From assembly GCA_002390745.1 (NCBI GenBank), contig DGQK01000038.1, forward strand, positions 1 through 18,729: a DNA stretch of 18,729 nucleotides. The letters are read 5' to 3'. A program made the translations under genes and the position numbers. The notes under the pieces were generated by a model that searched no databases, was not told where the DNA came from, and saw nothing but the letters and a program-made list of their open reading frames with translations. Of this stretch, positions 1 to 8,113 are shown in pieces. Source of the DNA: Bacteroidetes bacterium UBA4416. GTDB taxonomy: Bacteria; Bacteroidota; Bacteroidia; B-17B0; Aurantibacillaceae. Position 1 is the first letter of the stretch. Each line of letters begins with the position of its first letter.

Positions 1-59
1 AAATGCGGTATTTGCTTTCCACTAGCTTACAAGGGTAGTGGAAAGCAAATACCGCATTT
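1..59. repeat. Perfect 24-bp inverted repeat, 11-nt loop (hairpin)
   Basis: Positions 1-24 are the exact reverse complement of positions 36-59, separated by an 11-nt loop (25-35). Transcribed from either strand this gives a very stable hairpin. It lies 88 bp upstream of the receptor start that heads the sulfur cluster. It could be the bidirectional terminator of a gene to the left of the window, a leader structure of the sulfur operon, or a protein-binding palindrome. No good T-tract follows it on the + strand (ATTTATACCC), which weakens the simple terminator reading in that direction. The left flank is outside the window, so a target-site duplication cannot be tested. Confidence 0.85.
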
Positions 60-146
60 ATACCCTGATCTATTTTGAGCGATGTTAACGCATGATTTTT
101 TATGCAAGCGTTTATACATCCATTTAAAATAGAATCAATCATCTGT

Positions 147-3008
147 ATGAGAACATGTTTTTTACTTATTTTTTTGTACCTGCTGAGCAACCTCACTGCT
201 CAGAATAATTTACTGCAAATTTCCGGAGAACTTCATGACCAGAAATCGGGTGAAGCCCTTGTCGGTGCTATTGTTCAGATCAAGGAAGCGCATGTGGTAA
301 CAACAACCAATGCTTCCGGAAAATTTACCGTGAAAGCGCCTTTGAAATTTCCCTTCGTGCTTAACGTCAGTATTGTAGGCTATGAAAGCCAGGACTTCGT
401 GGTGGAAACTGCCACCGGCAATCTCGATCTTAAGCTGAATCCCCAGGTATTGCTCATTAATGAGGTAGTGGTTTCCGCATCCAAAACAGAAGAAAGCATT
501 TTAAAATCGCCGGTGGCTATCGATAAGCTGGATATCATCACCATTCGCGAAACCCCGGCGCCTACTTTTTTTGATGCTATGGAAAATGTGAAAGGCGTGC
601 AAATGACCACAGGAAGCCTCACTTTCAAAGTACCCAATACACGGGGATTTAATTCTCCCAACAATTTTCGCTTCACGCAGCTGGTAGACGGTGTGGATAT
701 TCAATCGCCAACCCTTGGGATGGCGCTGGGTAACACGATCGGCCCAAACGAGCTGGATATCCGCAGTGTGGAGATCATTCCGGGCTCTTCGTCGGCTTTA
801 TATGGCGTCAACTCCATCAATGGCCTTTCCAATTCCTTTACCAAAAGCCCTTACCTTTTCAAAGGTGTGAGTGTCTATCAGCGCACGGGGATCAATCATG
901 TAGACAATATCGATCACGGGCAAAGCCTGATGAGCGAAACGGCTTTCCGTATCGCGAACACGTTTGGGCATCACGATCAATTTGCATTTAAACTGAATGC
1001 TTCTTATTTCCAGGGTGTGGATTGGGTTTCGTCGAATACTACGGATCAGAATCCCTATGAGCTGGCTTCCTCTAATCCCAAATTCCCGGAGTTTTCAGGC
1101 AAGGAGCTCAATCCCGCCTACGACGGTTGGAACAGCTATGGCAACGAAAGCAACAACAACGTGCCGGTGGTGATCAATTACCAGGGGAAAACACAAACCT
1201 TCAATGTGCGAAGAACGGGCTGGAATGAAAAAGACCTTGCTGATCCTACCGTGAAAAATATTAAGCTGGACGGGGCTTTACATTATAAGATCAACGATAA
1301 AACGGAGATCAGCTACAAGTACCGTTATGGGCAAATGGATGGCCTGTTCCAGAGGGGGAACAAGATCCAGCTGAAGAATGCCACGCTGCAAAATCACAGC
1401 ATCGACCTTAAAGGAGAAGCAATCACCTTCAGGCTTTATACATCGCTTGAAAATACCGGGGATTCCTATAACCTGAAACCGCTGGCCGATAACCTCGACC
1501 TTACCTTCAAAGACAATAAGTCCTGGGGCAATGATTACAAGACGGCTTTGCAGAATGCCGTTAACGCCGGGGTGGATATTGCTACTGCGCAGCAGCTCGC
1601 CAGGGAAAAGGCCGATGCCGGAAGATTCACGCCCGGCAGCGACGCATTCAACGAAGCGAAGCAAACCATCATTCATATCAATAACTGGGATCATGCCTCG
1701 CTGATCAAAGATGCGCCGGCAACAGGGGGCGCAGCGCTCTGGCAAAAGAGCAGGCTCTACCACACCGATCTGCAATACGATCTGAGCCGCTATACTTCAA
1801 AACTTGTTGATGTATTGATAGGTGCTGATGCGCGGTTGAATGAGGTAATCCCGGATGGCAATAATTTTGTGGACTTCAGCAAGCCTTTGGCAGAGCGCGC
1901 CACACCCGGTGGTAAGCCCGTATACTATTCGAAAGCGGGGGGCTTCGTACAGGCTACTAAAAAACTGTTGCAGGACCGCTTAAAGCTCGTGGCTTCTCTG
2001 CGTTACGATAAGAACGTTGATTTTGAAGGGAAGTTCAACCCGCGCGTGGCGGTCGTCTATACCTTGCGGCAACAGCACAACCTGCGTTTTTCGTACCAGG
2101 ACGGATACCGTTTTCCGGCCTTGTTCGAGGCACTGTCTTTTGTTAACAATGGCGGTGTGAGAAGGGTAGGAGGGCTGGCGAAAGTGAATGATGGCCTTGG
2201 CTTTTTGGAAAACTCTTATACAAAAGCATCGGTGGATGAATTTTCGGGAGCGGTAAATGCCGATGTGGCCGCAGGCCTATCCCGGAATGCCGCCATTCTT
2301 AAAAACAAAGGACTCTTAAACGTGGCCGACCTTCCGCAGATGCAGCCCGAACATATTCAGGCATTCGATGCCGGGTACAAAGCAGTATTATTCAATAACA
2401 AACTGGTGGTCGACTGGGACTTTTACTACAACATCGAAAAAGGGTTTTTAGGACAGGTGGAAGTGGCTGTGCCAACTACCGGCTCGGTAGGCTCAGACAG
2501 TGCGGCTTTCGACGCTTATACCAAAACACGCAATACGCGTTATCGCGTGTTTACCAATGCGAAAAACACTTATTTCAGTTATGGTTCTTCGTTGAGGCTG
2601 AGCTATAATTTTTTCAAAACATACTCTATATCCGGCAATCTGAATTACAACGATTTGAAAACGCTGGAAAAGAACGATATTTTCATTACCGGTTTCAACA
2701 CGCCAAAATGGTCGGCCAACGTGCAATTCGGGAACCGTGACCTATTCCGCAATTTCGGATTTAACGTTGTTTGGAAGTGGCAGGAAAACTACCTCTGGGA
2801 AAGTCCGTTGGCTACAGGCAATGTGCCGGCCTACTACACCTTCGATGCGCAGGTGTCTTACAAAATCCAGGTAATCAGTACATCTCTTAAACTGGGCGGG
2901 ACGAATATCCTGAATCGCCGCTATTTTCAATATGCTGCCGGGCCAACCATCGGCGCGCTCTATTACTTCAGCCTCACCTACGATCTCAAATTTAAAGACC
3001 GCAACTAA
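147..3008 (+). CDS. TonB-dependent outer-membrane receptor heading the sulfur operon
   Basis: Outer-membrane active transporter powered by TonB. I chose the ATG at 147 rather than the in-frame ATG at 102 because it gives a clean signal peptide (MRTCFLLIFLYLLSNLTAQ, cleavage after Ala-Gln) and a 953-aa protein. Residues about 22-100 form a carboxypeptidase-regulatory-like beta-sandwich (GEALVGAIV, NASGKFTV, IVGYES), which is usual in Bacteroidota receptors. The plug begins near residue 106 (EVVVSASKTEE) and includes RSVEIIPGSSSALYG. The rest is a long beta-barrel that ends in an aromatic-rich final strand (YYFSLTYDLKF). There is no SusD-like lipoprotein partner. The stop is 5 nt before the siroheme/TSUP fusion gene, so the two are almost certainly co-transcribed. 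The substrate is not readable from sequence; context suggests sulfate or an organosulfur compound (inference). Confidence 0.93.
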   Translation: MRTCFLLIFLYLLSNLTAQNNLLQISGELHDQKSGEALVGAIVQIKEAHVVTTTNASGKFTVKAPLKFPFVLNVSIVGYESQDFVVETATGNLDLKLNPQVLLINEVVVSASKTEESILKSPVAIDKLDIITIRETPAPTFFDAMENVKGVQMTTGSLTFKVPNTRGFNSPNNFRFTQLVDGVDIQSPTLGMALGNTIGPNELDIRSVEIIPGSSSALYGVNSINGLSNSFTKSPYLFKGVSVYQRTGINHVDNIDHGQSLMSETAFRIANTFGHHDQFAFKLNASYFQGVDWVSSNTTDQNPYELASSNPKFPEFSGKELNPAYDGWNSYGNESNNNVPVVINYQGKTQTFNVRRTGWNEKDLADPTVKNIKLDGALHYKINDKTEISYKYRYGQMDGLFQRGNKIQLKNATLQNHSIDLKGEAITFRLYTSLENTGDSYNLKPLADNLDLTFKDNKSWGNDYKTALQNAVNAGVDIATAQQLAREKADAGRFTPGSDAFNEAKQTIIHINNWDHASLIKDAPATGGAALWQKSRLYHTDLQYDLSRYTSKLVDVLIGADARLNEVIPDGNNFVDFSKPLAERATPGGKPVYYSKAGGFVQATKKLLQDRLKLVASLRYDKNVDFEGKFNPRVAVVYTLRQQHNLRFSYQDGYRFPALFEALSFVNNGGVRRVGGLAKVNDGLGFLENSYTKASVDEFSGAVNADVAAGLSRNAAILKNKGLLNVADLPQMQPEHIQAFDAGYKAVLFNNKLVVDWDFYYNIEKGFLGQVEVAVPTTGSVGSDSAAFDAYTKTRNTRYRVFTNAKNTYFSYGSSLRLSYNFFKTYSISGNLNYNDLKTLEKNDIFITGFNTPKWSANVQFGNRDLFRNFGFNVVWKWQENYLWESPLATGNVPAYYTFDAQVSYKIQVISTSLKLGGTNILNRRYFQYAAGPTIGALYYFSLTYDLKFKDRN

Positions 3009-3013
3009 TTTCC

Positions 3014-4486
3014 ATGAGCAAGATACAAGAACCGCAAAATACCTTATTTCCTGTTTTCATGAAGCTCGATGACCTTCGTGTGCTGATTGTCGGCGGCGGA
3101 AAAGTGGCATTGGAAAAGCTGACAGCCATAAGCCTCAATAGCCCCGGTGCGCAGATTGTGCTGGTTGGGAAAGAGGTGAACGAGACCATCAGGGCCTTTC
3201 AGAAAAAAAATGAAAAGCTAAGCATTCATGAGCGTGAGTTTATTCCTCAGGATCTTGACATCGCCGACCTGGTGATTGTTGCGCTGAATGATCCGGAGAA
3301 AAGCCGGGAGATCCGAAACCTGGCCCGGCAGAAAAGGCTGCTGGTCAATGTGGCGGACACACCTTCACAATGCGATTTCTACCTGGGCTCTATTGTTCAG
3401 AAAGGAAACATCAAAATTGCCGTTTCCACCAATGGCAAATCCCCGACGCTCGCGAAGCGCATCCGCGAGATGTTTGAAGAATCGTTTCCATCGGAGATCA
3501 ATGAATCGCTTGACAACCTCTCGAAGATCAGGACTTACCTGAAAGGGGATTTTACAGACAAAGTAAAACACCTGAATAAAATTACCTCCACTTTGCTCAG
3601 GAACCCGGACAAGATCAACCGCATCAGCCGTCAGCGTATCTGGATCTACAGCCTGTCGATACCCGGCTTGCTCATCTCCGGGTATCTCTTATGCTATTTC
3701 CTTTCGCCCGATATCATTGGTGGTTATGCCTACCACCTGGCTCAGTCCATTGATTCATCCATCCTCCTGTACATCCTGGCAGGCTTTGTGGCGCAGATGA
3801 TAGACGGGGCTCTGGGCATGGCTTATGGTGTAACGGCCACAACCTTTCTCCTGTCGTTTGGGATTTCACCGGCAGCTTCGAGTGCAAGTGTGCACGCCTC
3901 GGAAGTATTCACAAGCGGCGTTTCAGGATTGATGCATCTGAAATTCGGGAATGTCAATACCAGGCTGTTCAAGAGCCTTCTTATCCCGGGAGTGATTGGC
4001 GCTATTCTCGGAGCCTATATCTTATCGTCATTTGAGGCGTACAACTATATCATCAAGCCCCTGGTTTCCATATATACCCTGGTGCTCGGCGCCATCATCT
4101 TAGTGAAAGCTCTTCGCAAACACCGCGACAGGCAACGCATCCGGAGGATCTTTCCGCTGGCGATGGCAGGTGGGTTCCTGGATTCAATAGGTGGCGGCGG
4201 CTGGGGACCGATCGTGTCCTCCACGCTGATTGCCCGCGGCCGTAACCCACGCTATACCATAGGCTCCGTGAACCTGGCAGAGTTCTTTATTGCCCTGTCG
4301 AGTTCCCTGACCTTTGTCACCCTCATCGGCCTGACGCACTGGAGCATTATTGTGGGGCTGATCATCGGCGGTGTTATTGCAGCCCCTATCGCTGCTTATT
4401 TAGCGAACAAGATCCCCGCAAAAACAATTATGATCCTTGTGGGTTTAGTAGTCATCATCCTCAGTTTAAAACGATTATTTTTTTAA
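3014..4486 (+). CDS. Fusion: siroheme-synthase N-terminal domain + TSUP (TauE/SafE) permease
   Basis: A 490-aa two-part protein. Residues about 10-195 match the precorrin-2 dehydrogenase/sirohydrochlorin ferrochelatase module (Met8p, CysG N-terminus). They show the NAD-binding VGGGKVALEKL at 26-36, NVADTPSQCDF at 112-122 (Asp115 at the position of the catalytic Asp) and STNGKSPTLAKRIRE at 138-152. In that family the module oxidises precorrin-2 and inserts iron to give siroheme, the cofactor of assimilatory sulfite reductase. Residues about 213-490 are a TSUP membrane domain with its two Gly-rich half-repeats, AGFVAQMIDGALGMAYG (256-272) and GGFLDSIGGGGWGP (386-399), and several hydrophobic helices. 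TSUP members carry sulfite, sulfate or sulfonates. The C-terminal CysG methyltransferase domain is absent, so precorrin-2 must come from a separate gene. A 14-nt gap leads to the reductase gene. Transport direction cannot be told from sequence. Confidence 0.92.
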   Translation: MSKIQEPQNTLFPVFMKLDDLRVLIVGGGKVALEKLTAISLNSPGAQIVLVGKEVNETIRAFQKKNEKLSIHEREFIPQDLDIADLVIVALNDPEKSREIRNLARQKRLLVNVADTPSQCDFYLGSIVQKGNIKIAVSTNGKSPTLAKRIREMFEESFPSEINESLDNLSKIRTYLKGDFTDKVKHLNKITSTLLRNPDKINRISRQRIWIYSLSIPGLLISGYLLCYFLSPDIIGGYAYHLAQSIDSSILLYILAGFVAQMIDGALGMAYGVTATTFLLSFGISPAASSASVHASEVFTSGVSGLMHLKFGNVNTRLFKSLLIPGVIGAILGAYILSSFEAYNYIIKPLVSIYTLVLGAIILVKALRKHRDRQRIRRIFPLAMAGGFLDSIGGGGWGPIVSSTLIARGRNPRYTIGSVNLAEFFIALSSSLTFVTLIGLTHWSIIVGLIIGGVIAAPIAAYLANKIPAKTIMILVGLVVIILSLKRLFF

Positions 4487-4500
4487 AATCACCCAATACT

Positions 4501-5511
4501 ATGATTAAAACAGATATTGCCATTATCGGAGCAGGGCCGGTTGCCTTGTTCGCCATTTTCGAAGCAGGACTTTTGAAAATGCGTTGCCACCTCATTGATT
4601 ATTTACCGCAGATAGGAGGACAGCTCTCGGAGATCTATCCCAAAAAACCGATTTATGATATTCCCGGTTATCCCTCCGTGCTGGCGCAAGACCTGATCGA
4701 CAACCTCGTGAAGCAGGCAGAGCCTTTTAATCCGGGCTATACTCTGGGAGAGCGCGTGGAGTCGCTCGACAAGATCGGGGAAGGCGATTTTATAATCACG
4801 ACCAATATGGGAACAAGCATCAACGCCGGCGTGGTTGTGATTGCCGGAGGCCTTGGATGTTTCGAGCCACGCAAGCCTGAAGTGGAAGGCCTTGTGAAAT
4901 TTGAAAACGGAAAAGGTGTTAATTACATGGTGCTTGATCCTGAAAAATACCGCGGGCAGCGCATGGTAATAGCAGGCGGCGGCGACAGCGCGCTTGACTG
5001 GACCATTTTTCTGAGCGATATCTGCTCGGAGCTGACCCTGGTGCACCGCAGCGAATCCTTCAGGGGTGCGCCCGACAGCGTGAATAAAGTCATGAAGCTT
5101 GCAGAGGAAGGAAAGATCCGCTTATTGCTGAATACCAATCTCATGTCGGTGGATGGCGGCGAGAGGCTGGAAACAGTGACAATGGTCAATGCGAAAACGC
5201 AGGAAAAAACAGTTGTTGCTACTGATCATCTCATTCCTCTTTTTGGCCTGAGTCCTAAATTGGGGCCTATCGAGAAATGGAACCTGAACATTGATAAGAA
5301 TGCCATTGAGGTGAACACAGATGATTACTCAACCAACATTCCCGGGGTGTATGCTATCGGCGATATCAATACCTATAAGAACAAGCTGAAGCTGATCCTC
5401 TGCGGTTTTCATGAGGCCGCACTGATGAGCCACAGCGCTTACAAATACCTGAATCCAGGCGTGAAATACACGATGAAATATACAACAGTGAACGGAGTGC
5501 AGGAATTTTAA
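4501..5511 (+). CDS. Ferredoxin--NADP reductase, thioredoxin-reductase-like type
   Basis: A 336-aa FAD/NADPH flavoprotein. The FAD-binding motif is GAGPVA (10-15), the NADPH-binding segment AGGGDSALDW (158-167) is followed by HRSESFR (182-188), and the second FAD motif is PGVYAIGDIN (281-290). The redox CxxC of thioredoxin reductase is missing: the corresponding stretch is AGGLGCFEPRKP (115-126) with a single Cys. This matches the YumC-like FNR group, which moves electrons between NADPH and ferredoxin or flavodoxin. Its place in a sulfur operon suggests it feeds a ferredoxin-dependent sulfite reductase encoded elsewhere (inference). It is 14 nt after the siroheme/TSUP gene and 44 nt before the OsmC gene. 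Confidence 0.9.
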   Translation: MIKTDIAIIGAGPVALFAIFEAGLLKMRCHLIDYLPQIGGQLSEIYPKKPIYDIPGYPSVLAQDLIDNLVKQAEPFNPGYTLGERVESLDKIGEGDFIITTNMGTSINAGVVVIAGGLGCFEPRKPEVEGLVKFENGKGVNYMVLDPEKYRGQRMVIAGGGDSALDWTIFLSDICSELTLVHRSESFRGAPDSVNKVMKLAEEGKIRLLLNTNLMSVDGGERLETVTMVNAKTQEKTVVATDHLIPLFGLSPKLGPIEKWNLNIDKNAIEVNTDDYSTNIPGVYAIGDINTYKNKLKLILCGFHEAALMSHSAYKYLNPGVKYTMKYTTVNGVQEF

Positions 5512-5516
5512 ATTGA

Positions 5517-5524
5517 TATCTTTG
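5517..5524 (+). promoter_or_regulatory. Candidate internal promoter -7 box (TATCTTTG) before osmC-like gene
   Basis: TATCTTTG fits the Bacteroidota -7 consensus TAnnTTTG exactly. It begins 5 nt after the reductase stop codon and ends 31 nt before the OsmC-like ATG, a plausible leader length. No good TTTG or TTG box lies 19-21 nt upstream, so this is a half-supported promoter that could allow the osmC-metZ-cys part to be expressed apart from the first three genes. Confidence 0.3.
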
Positions 5525-5555
5525 TAAGTATACCCTAAGTTTAATTGAATCACAG

Positions 5556-6020
5556 ATGAAAATTACAATCAAAAAACAGGAAGGCAATTTCCACATGCTG
5601 GCATCTAACGAAGATGGAAACAGCCTGGCAATGGACGGCTCGGAAGAGATCGGTGGCGAAGGAAAAGGCATGCGGCCGATGCAGCTGCTCTTATCGGCAG
5701 CAGGCGGTTGCAGCTCTATCGACGTGTTGCTGATGCTTAAAAAGCAAAAACAATCAGTGGAGTCTTTTGAGGTGGAAGTGGAAGGACATACGGAAAAAGT
5801 GGAAGAGCACCGGATCTTCAAAACAATTGTCATTCACTTTAAGATAACAGGCAAGGTGGATCCTGAGAAAGCGGAACGGGCTGTAAAGCTGTCGCTGGAG
5901 AAGTATTGCTCTGTGTCAAAGATCCTGGAACCCACGGCAGAGATCAGCTACACGCTCAGCGTCAATCAGGTCAACATCAATACTATAACAATCAACGAAA
6001 CACCTAATTATGAAGGATAA
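5556..6020 (+). CDS. OsmC/Ohr-family protein
   Basis: A 154-aa OsmC-like protein. The two family cysteines are visible: Cys52 in AAGGCSSIDVLLML, at the start of the long central helix, and Cys118 in LEKYCSVSKIL. An early motif is GMRPMQLLLSAAGGC (38-52). Family members reduce organic hydroperoxides through this Cys pair, and some are linked to persulfide or thiol stress. The gene overlaps metZ by 11 nt (the metZ ATG lies inside its last codons), which suggests translational coupling. A perfect -7-like box lies just upstream. A role in handling reactive sulfur intermediates of the pathway is inferred only from position; general peroxide defence is the alternative. Confidence 0.9.
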   Translation: MKITIKKQEGNFHMLASNEDGNSLAMDGSEEIGGEGKGMRPMQLLLSAAGGCSSIDVLLMLKKQKQSVESFEVEVEGHTEKVEEHRIFKTIVIHFKITGKVDPEKAERAVKLSLEKYCSVSKILEPTAEISYTLSVNQVNINTITINETPNYEG

Positions 6021-7176
6021 GCAATTTGAAACACAGGCCATCAGGGCACAGCTGGAGCGCACAGCCTATAACGAGCATTCGGCGCCGCTTTTTCTGACTT
6101 CCAGCTTTGTATTTGATACAGCCGAAGAGATGCGCGCTGCTTTCAATGATGAGTCGGACGATTTTATTTATTCGCGCTATGTGAACCCTAATACCAGCGA
6201 GTTCATTGACAAAGTGTGCCTGCTCGAAGGCGCGGAAGCCGGATTTGCAACAGCTTCCGGAATGGCGGCGATCTTCACCACCTTTATGGCTTTGCTGAAA
6301 TCCGGAGACCATGTCATTTCCTGCTCTTCGGTATTCGGTGCCACGCATGCCGTTTTTACCAAATATTTCCCGAAATGGGGTATGACGCATTCTTATTTCT
6401 CTACCAATGAAGCCGGAGAGCTTGAAAAGCTGGTAAAGCCCGAAACAAAGTTCATTTATCTTGAAACGCCCACCAACCCGGCGATTGAGCTGATCGACCT
6501 GGAAGTGGTTGCTGCTGTGGCAAAAAAGCACGGCCTCCTGCTGATCGTGGACAACTGTTTTGCAACGCCCTATCTGCAACAACCTGTGAAATTTGGCGCT
6601 GATCTTGTGATCCACTCGGCCACAAAATACATGGATGGGCAAGGCCGCGTACTGGGCGGTGTTGTGGTGGGACGAAAAGATCTTATCAACGACATTTACT
6701 TATTCGGCAGGCTGACCGGCCCTTCGATGAGTCCCTTTAATGCCTGGATACTGAGTAAAAGCCTGGAAACACTGGCCTTGCGTATGGACAGGCACTGTGA
6801 TAATGCACTTTATATTGCACAGGCACTGGAAAACCATCCGAAGCTGGAGACCGTATCTTATCCCTTTTTGCCATCGCATCCTCACCATCGCATTGCCAGG
6901 AAACAGATGAAAGCAGGCGGCGGCATCCTCACCGTAACCGTCAAAGGCGGCTACAAAGGAGCGACTGAATTCCTGGATAAGCTCAGGCTCCTGAAAATCT
7001 CGCCAAACCTTGGCGATGCCCGCAGCATCGTCACACATCCGGCTTCATCCACGCATTGTAAGCTCAGTGAGGAAGAGCGCCTGTCGGTCGGCATTCTGCC
7101 GGGGCTGATCCGTATATCGGTAGGCCTTGAAAACAAAGAAGATCTTTTGAACGACCTCTTGCAGGCATTGAGCTAA
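6010..7176 (+). CDS. metZ: O-succinylhomoserine sulfhydrylase (Cys/Met PLP family)
   Basis: A 388-aa PLP-dependent enzyme of the cystathionine gamma-synthase family. Visible motifs are YSRYVNPN (54-61, contributing to the neighbouring active site), ATASGMAA (80-87, phosphate binding), the PLP-ring Asp181 in LIVDNCFATP, and the Schiff-base Lys206 in HSATKYMDGQGRVLGG. The HSATKY-DGQGR signature and the length fit MetZ, which makes homocysteine from O-succinylhomoserine and sulfide. Cystathionine gamma-synthase/lyase or an O-acetylhomoserine enzyme remain possible, since acyl preference cannot be read reliably. Its position among sulfate-reduction genes favours direct sulfhydrylation, making it the step that consumes the sulfide. 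It overlaps the OsmC-like gene and precedes cysH by 103 nt. Confidence 0.9.
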   Translation: MKDKQFETQAIRAQLERTAYNEHSAPLFLTSSFVFDTAEEMRAAFNDESDDFIYSRYVNPNTSEFIDKVCLLEGAEAGFATASGMAAIFTTFMALLKSGDHVISCSSVFGATHAVFTKYFPKWGMTHSYFSTNEAGELEKLVKPETKFIYLETPTNPAIELIDLEVVAAVAKKHGLLLIVDNCFATPYLQQPVKFGADLVIHSATKYMDGQGRVLGGVVVGRKDLINDIYLFGRLTGPSMSPFNAWILSKSLETLALRMDRHCDNALYIAQALENHPKLETVSYPFLPSHPHHRIARKQMKAGGGILTVTVKGGYKGATEFLDKLRLLKISPNLGDARSIVTHPASSTHCKLSEEERLSVGILPGLIRISVGLENKEDLLNDLLQALS

Positions 7177-7279
7177 AAATGAACAGAGGGCTACATAAAA
7201 AAAATATCAAGACGAATAACGAATACATAAGCCCAGGGAACATGAATGGATATCATGCCCCGGTATGGATACATGAAAC

Positions 7280-7978
7280 ATGCACACAATTGAATTCATA
7301 ACAACACTGGTCAAAGGTAAATCGCCCGAGGAGGCTTTGGCCATCCTGGCAGCGGAGTTTCCGGGGCAGGTGGTGTTCTCGACAAGCCTGGGCTATGAAG
7401 ACCAGGTGATCTCTCATTTTATTTTTGCCAATCATTTGCCGGTGAACGTGTTTACCCTGGACACAGGCCGTTTGTTCAATGAGACCTATTCGGTATTGAG
7501 CGCTACGCTCGACCGCTATAAAACACCCATTGCCGTGATGTATCCGCAGACAGAAGCAGTAGAACGGCTTGTGACGCAGAAAGGTCCATTCAGCTTTTAC
7601 GAAAGTATGGCCAACCGGAAAGAGTGCTGCTACATCCGCAAGGTGGAACCCCTGAAACGTGCACTGAAAGGAAATAAGATCTGGGTTACCGGTATCCGCG
7701 CCGACCAGTCGGAAAACCGGCAGGACATGCCTTCCGTGGAGTGGGATGACGCCAACCAGATCGTAAAATTCCATCCTATCCTCAGCTGGACCCTGGAAGA
7801 CGTGAAAGCCTGCATCCGCCGGTACAATATTCCATATAATCCCCTGCATGATAAAGGCTTCGTAAGCATTGGCTGTGCTCCTTGCACACGGGCCGTCAGG
7901 GAAGGGGAGAACTTCAGGGCAGGCCGCTGGTGGTGGGAGACAAACGATAAGAAGGAATGTGGGCTGCATAGTCAGTAG
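7280..7978 (+). CDS. cysH: Assimilatory APS reductase, [4Fe-4S] type
   Basis: A 232-aa member of the CysH family that reduces adenylyl-sulfate to sulfite and AMP using thioredoxin or glutaredoxin. The substrate-binding segment is FSTSLGYEDQ (33-42). The cluster ligands are Cys116-Cys117 (KECCYIRK) and Cys199/Cys202 (GCAPCTR). The catalytic cysteine is in the C-terminal ECGLH (Cys227). The CC...CxxC set marks the APS-type enzyme; PAPS reductases of the enterobacterial type lack it. TGIRADQS (137-144) and RWWWE (216-220) are also typical. This agrees with the absence of an APS kinase gene here. The gene ends in TAG and is followed by a 135-nt, partly purine-rich spacer before cysD. Confidence 0.95.
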   Translation: MHTIEFITTLVKGKSPEEALAILAAEFPGQVVFSTSLGYEDQVISHFIFANHLPVNVFTLDTGRLFNETYSVLSATLDRYKTPIAVMYPQTEAVERLVTQKGPFSFYESMANRKECCYIRKVEPLKRALKGNKIWVTGIRADQSENRQDMPSVEWDDANQIVKFHPILSWTLEDVKACIRRYNIPYNPLHDKGFVSIGCAPCTRAVREGENFRAGRWWWETNDKKECGLHSQ

Positions 7979-8113
7979 AAGGCAAAGAAGATATCAACGA
8001 GATTGAAGAAAAGAGAAGAAGGTTTATCTGTCGGCCCGGTACCTGAGGCTCTTGAAGCCACCGGACCAACAACAGGACAGACGTGAAAAAAACGATTAGT
8101 ACAGAAACAAAAT

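Noticed and set aside
60..146. SAM or other riboswitch in the leader of the sulfur cluster
   Set aside because: Apart from the perfect hairpin at 1-59 I see no multi-stem structure or pseudoknot pattern of the SAM classes in the 146 nt available. A covariance-model search (Rfam SAM families) would decide.
1278..1775. A 165-codon open frame antisense to the receptor gene
   Set aside because: It lies entirely opposite barrel-coding sequence of a clear TonB receptor and its translation resembles no family; it is a shadow of the sense codon pattern.
4501..5511. Annotation of the flavoprotein as thioredoxin reductase (trxB)
   Set aside because: The redox-active CxxC is absent: the region has only one Cys (Cys120), so the FNR-type assignment is better.
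7177..7279. Hairpin around CATGCC/GGTATG before cysH
   Set aside because: The stem would need a wobble pair and leaves a 2-nt loop, so it is not a credible structure.
7979..8086. In-frame 35-codon extension after the TAG stop of cysH, suggesting readthrough
   Set aside because: An open run of this length after a stop is common by chance, the core protein already ends in the complete ECGLH catalytic tail, and nothing suggests a stop-codon suppression signal.
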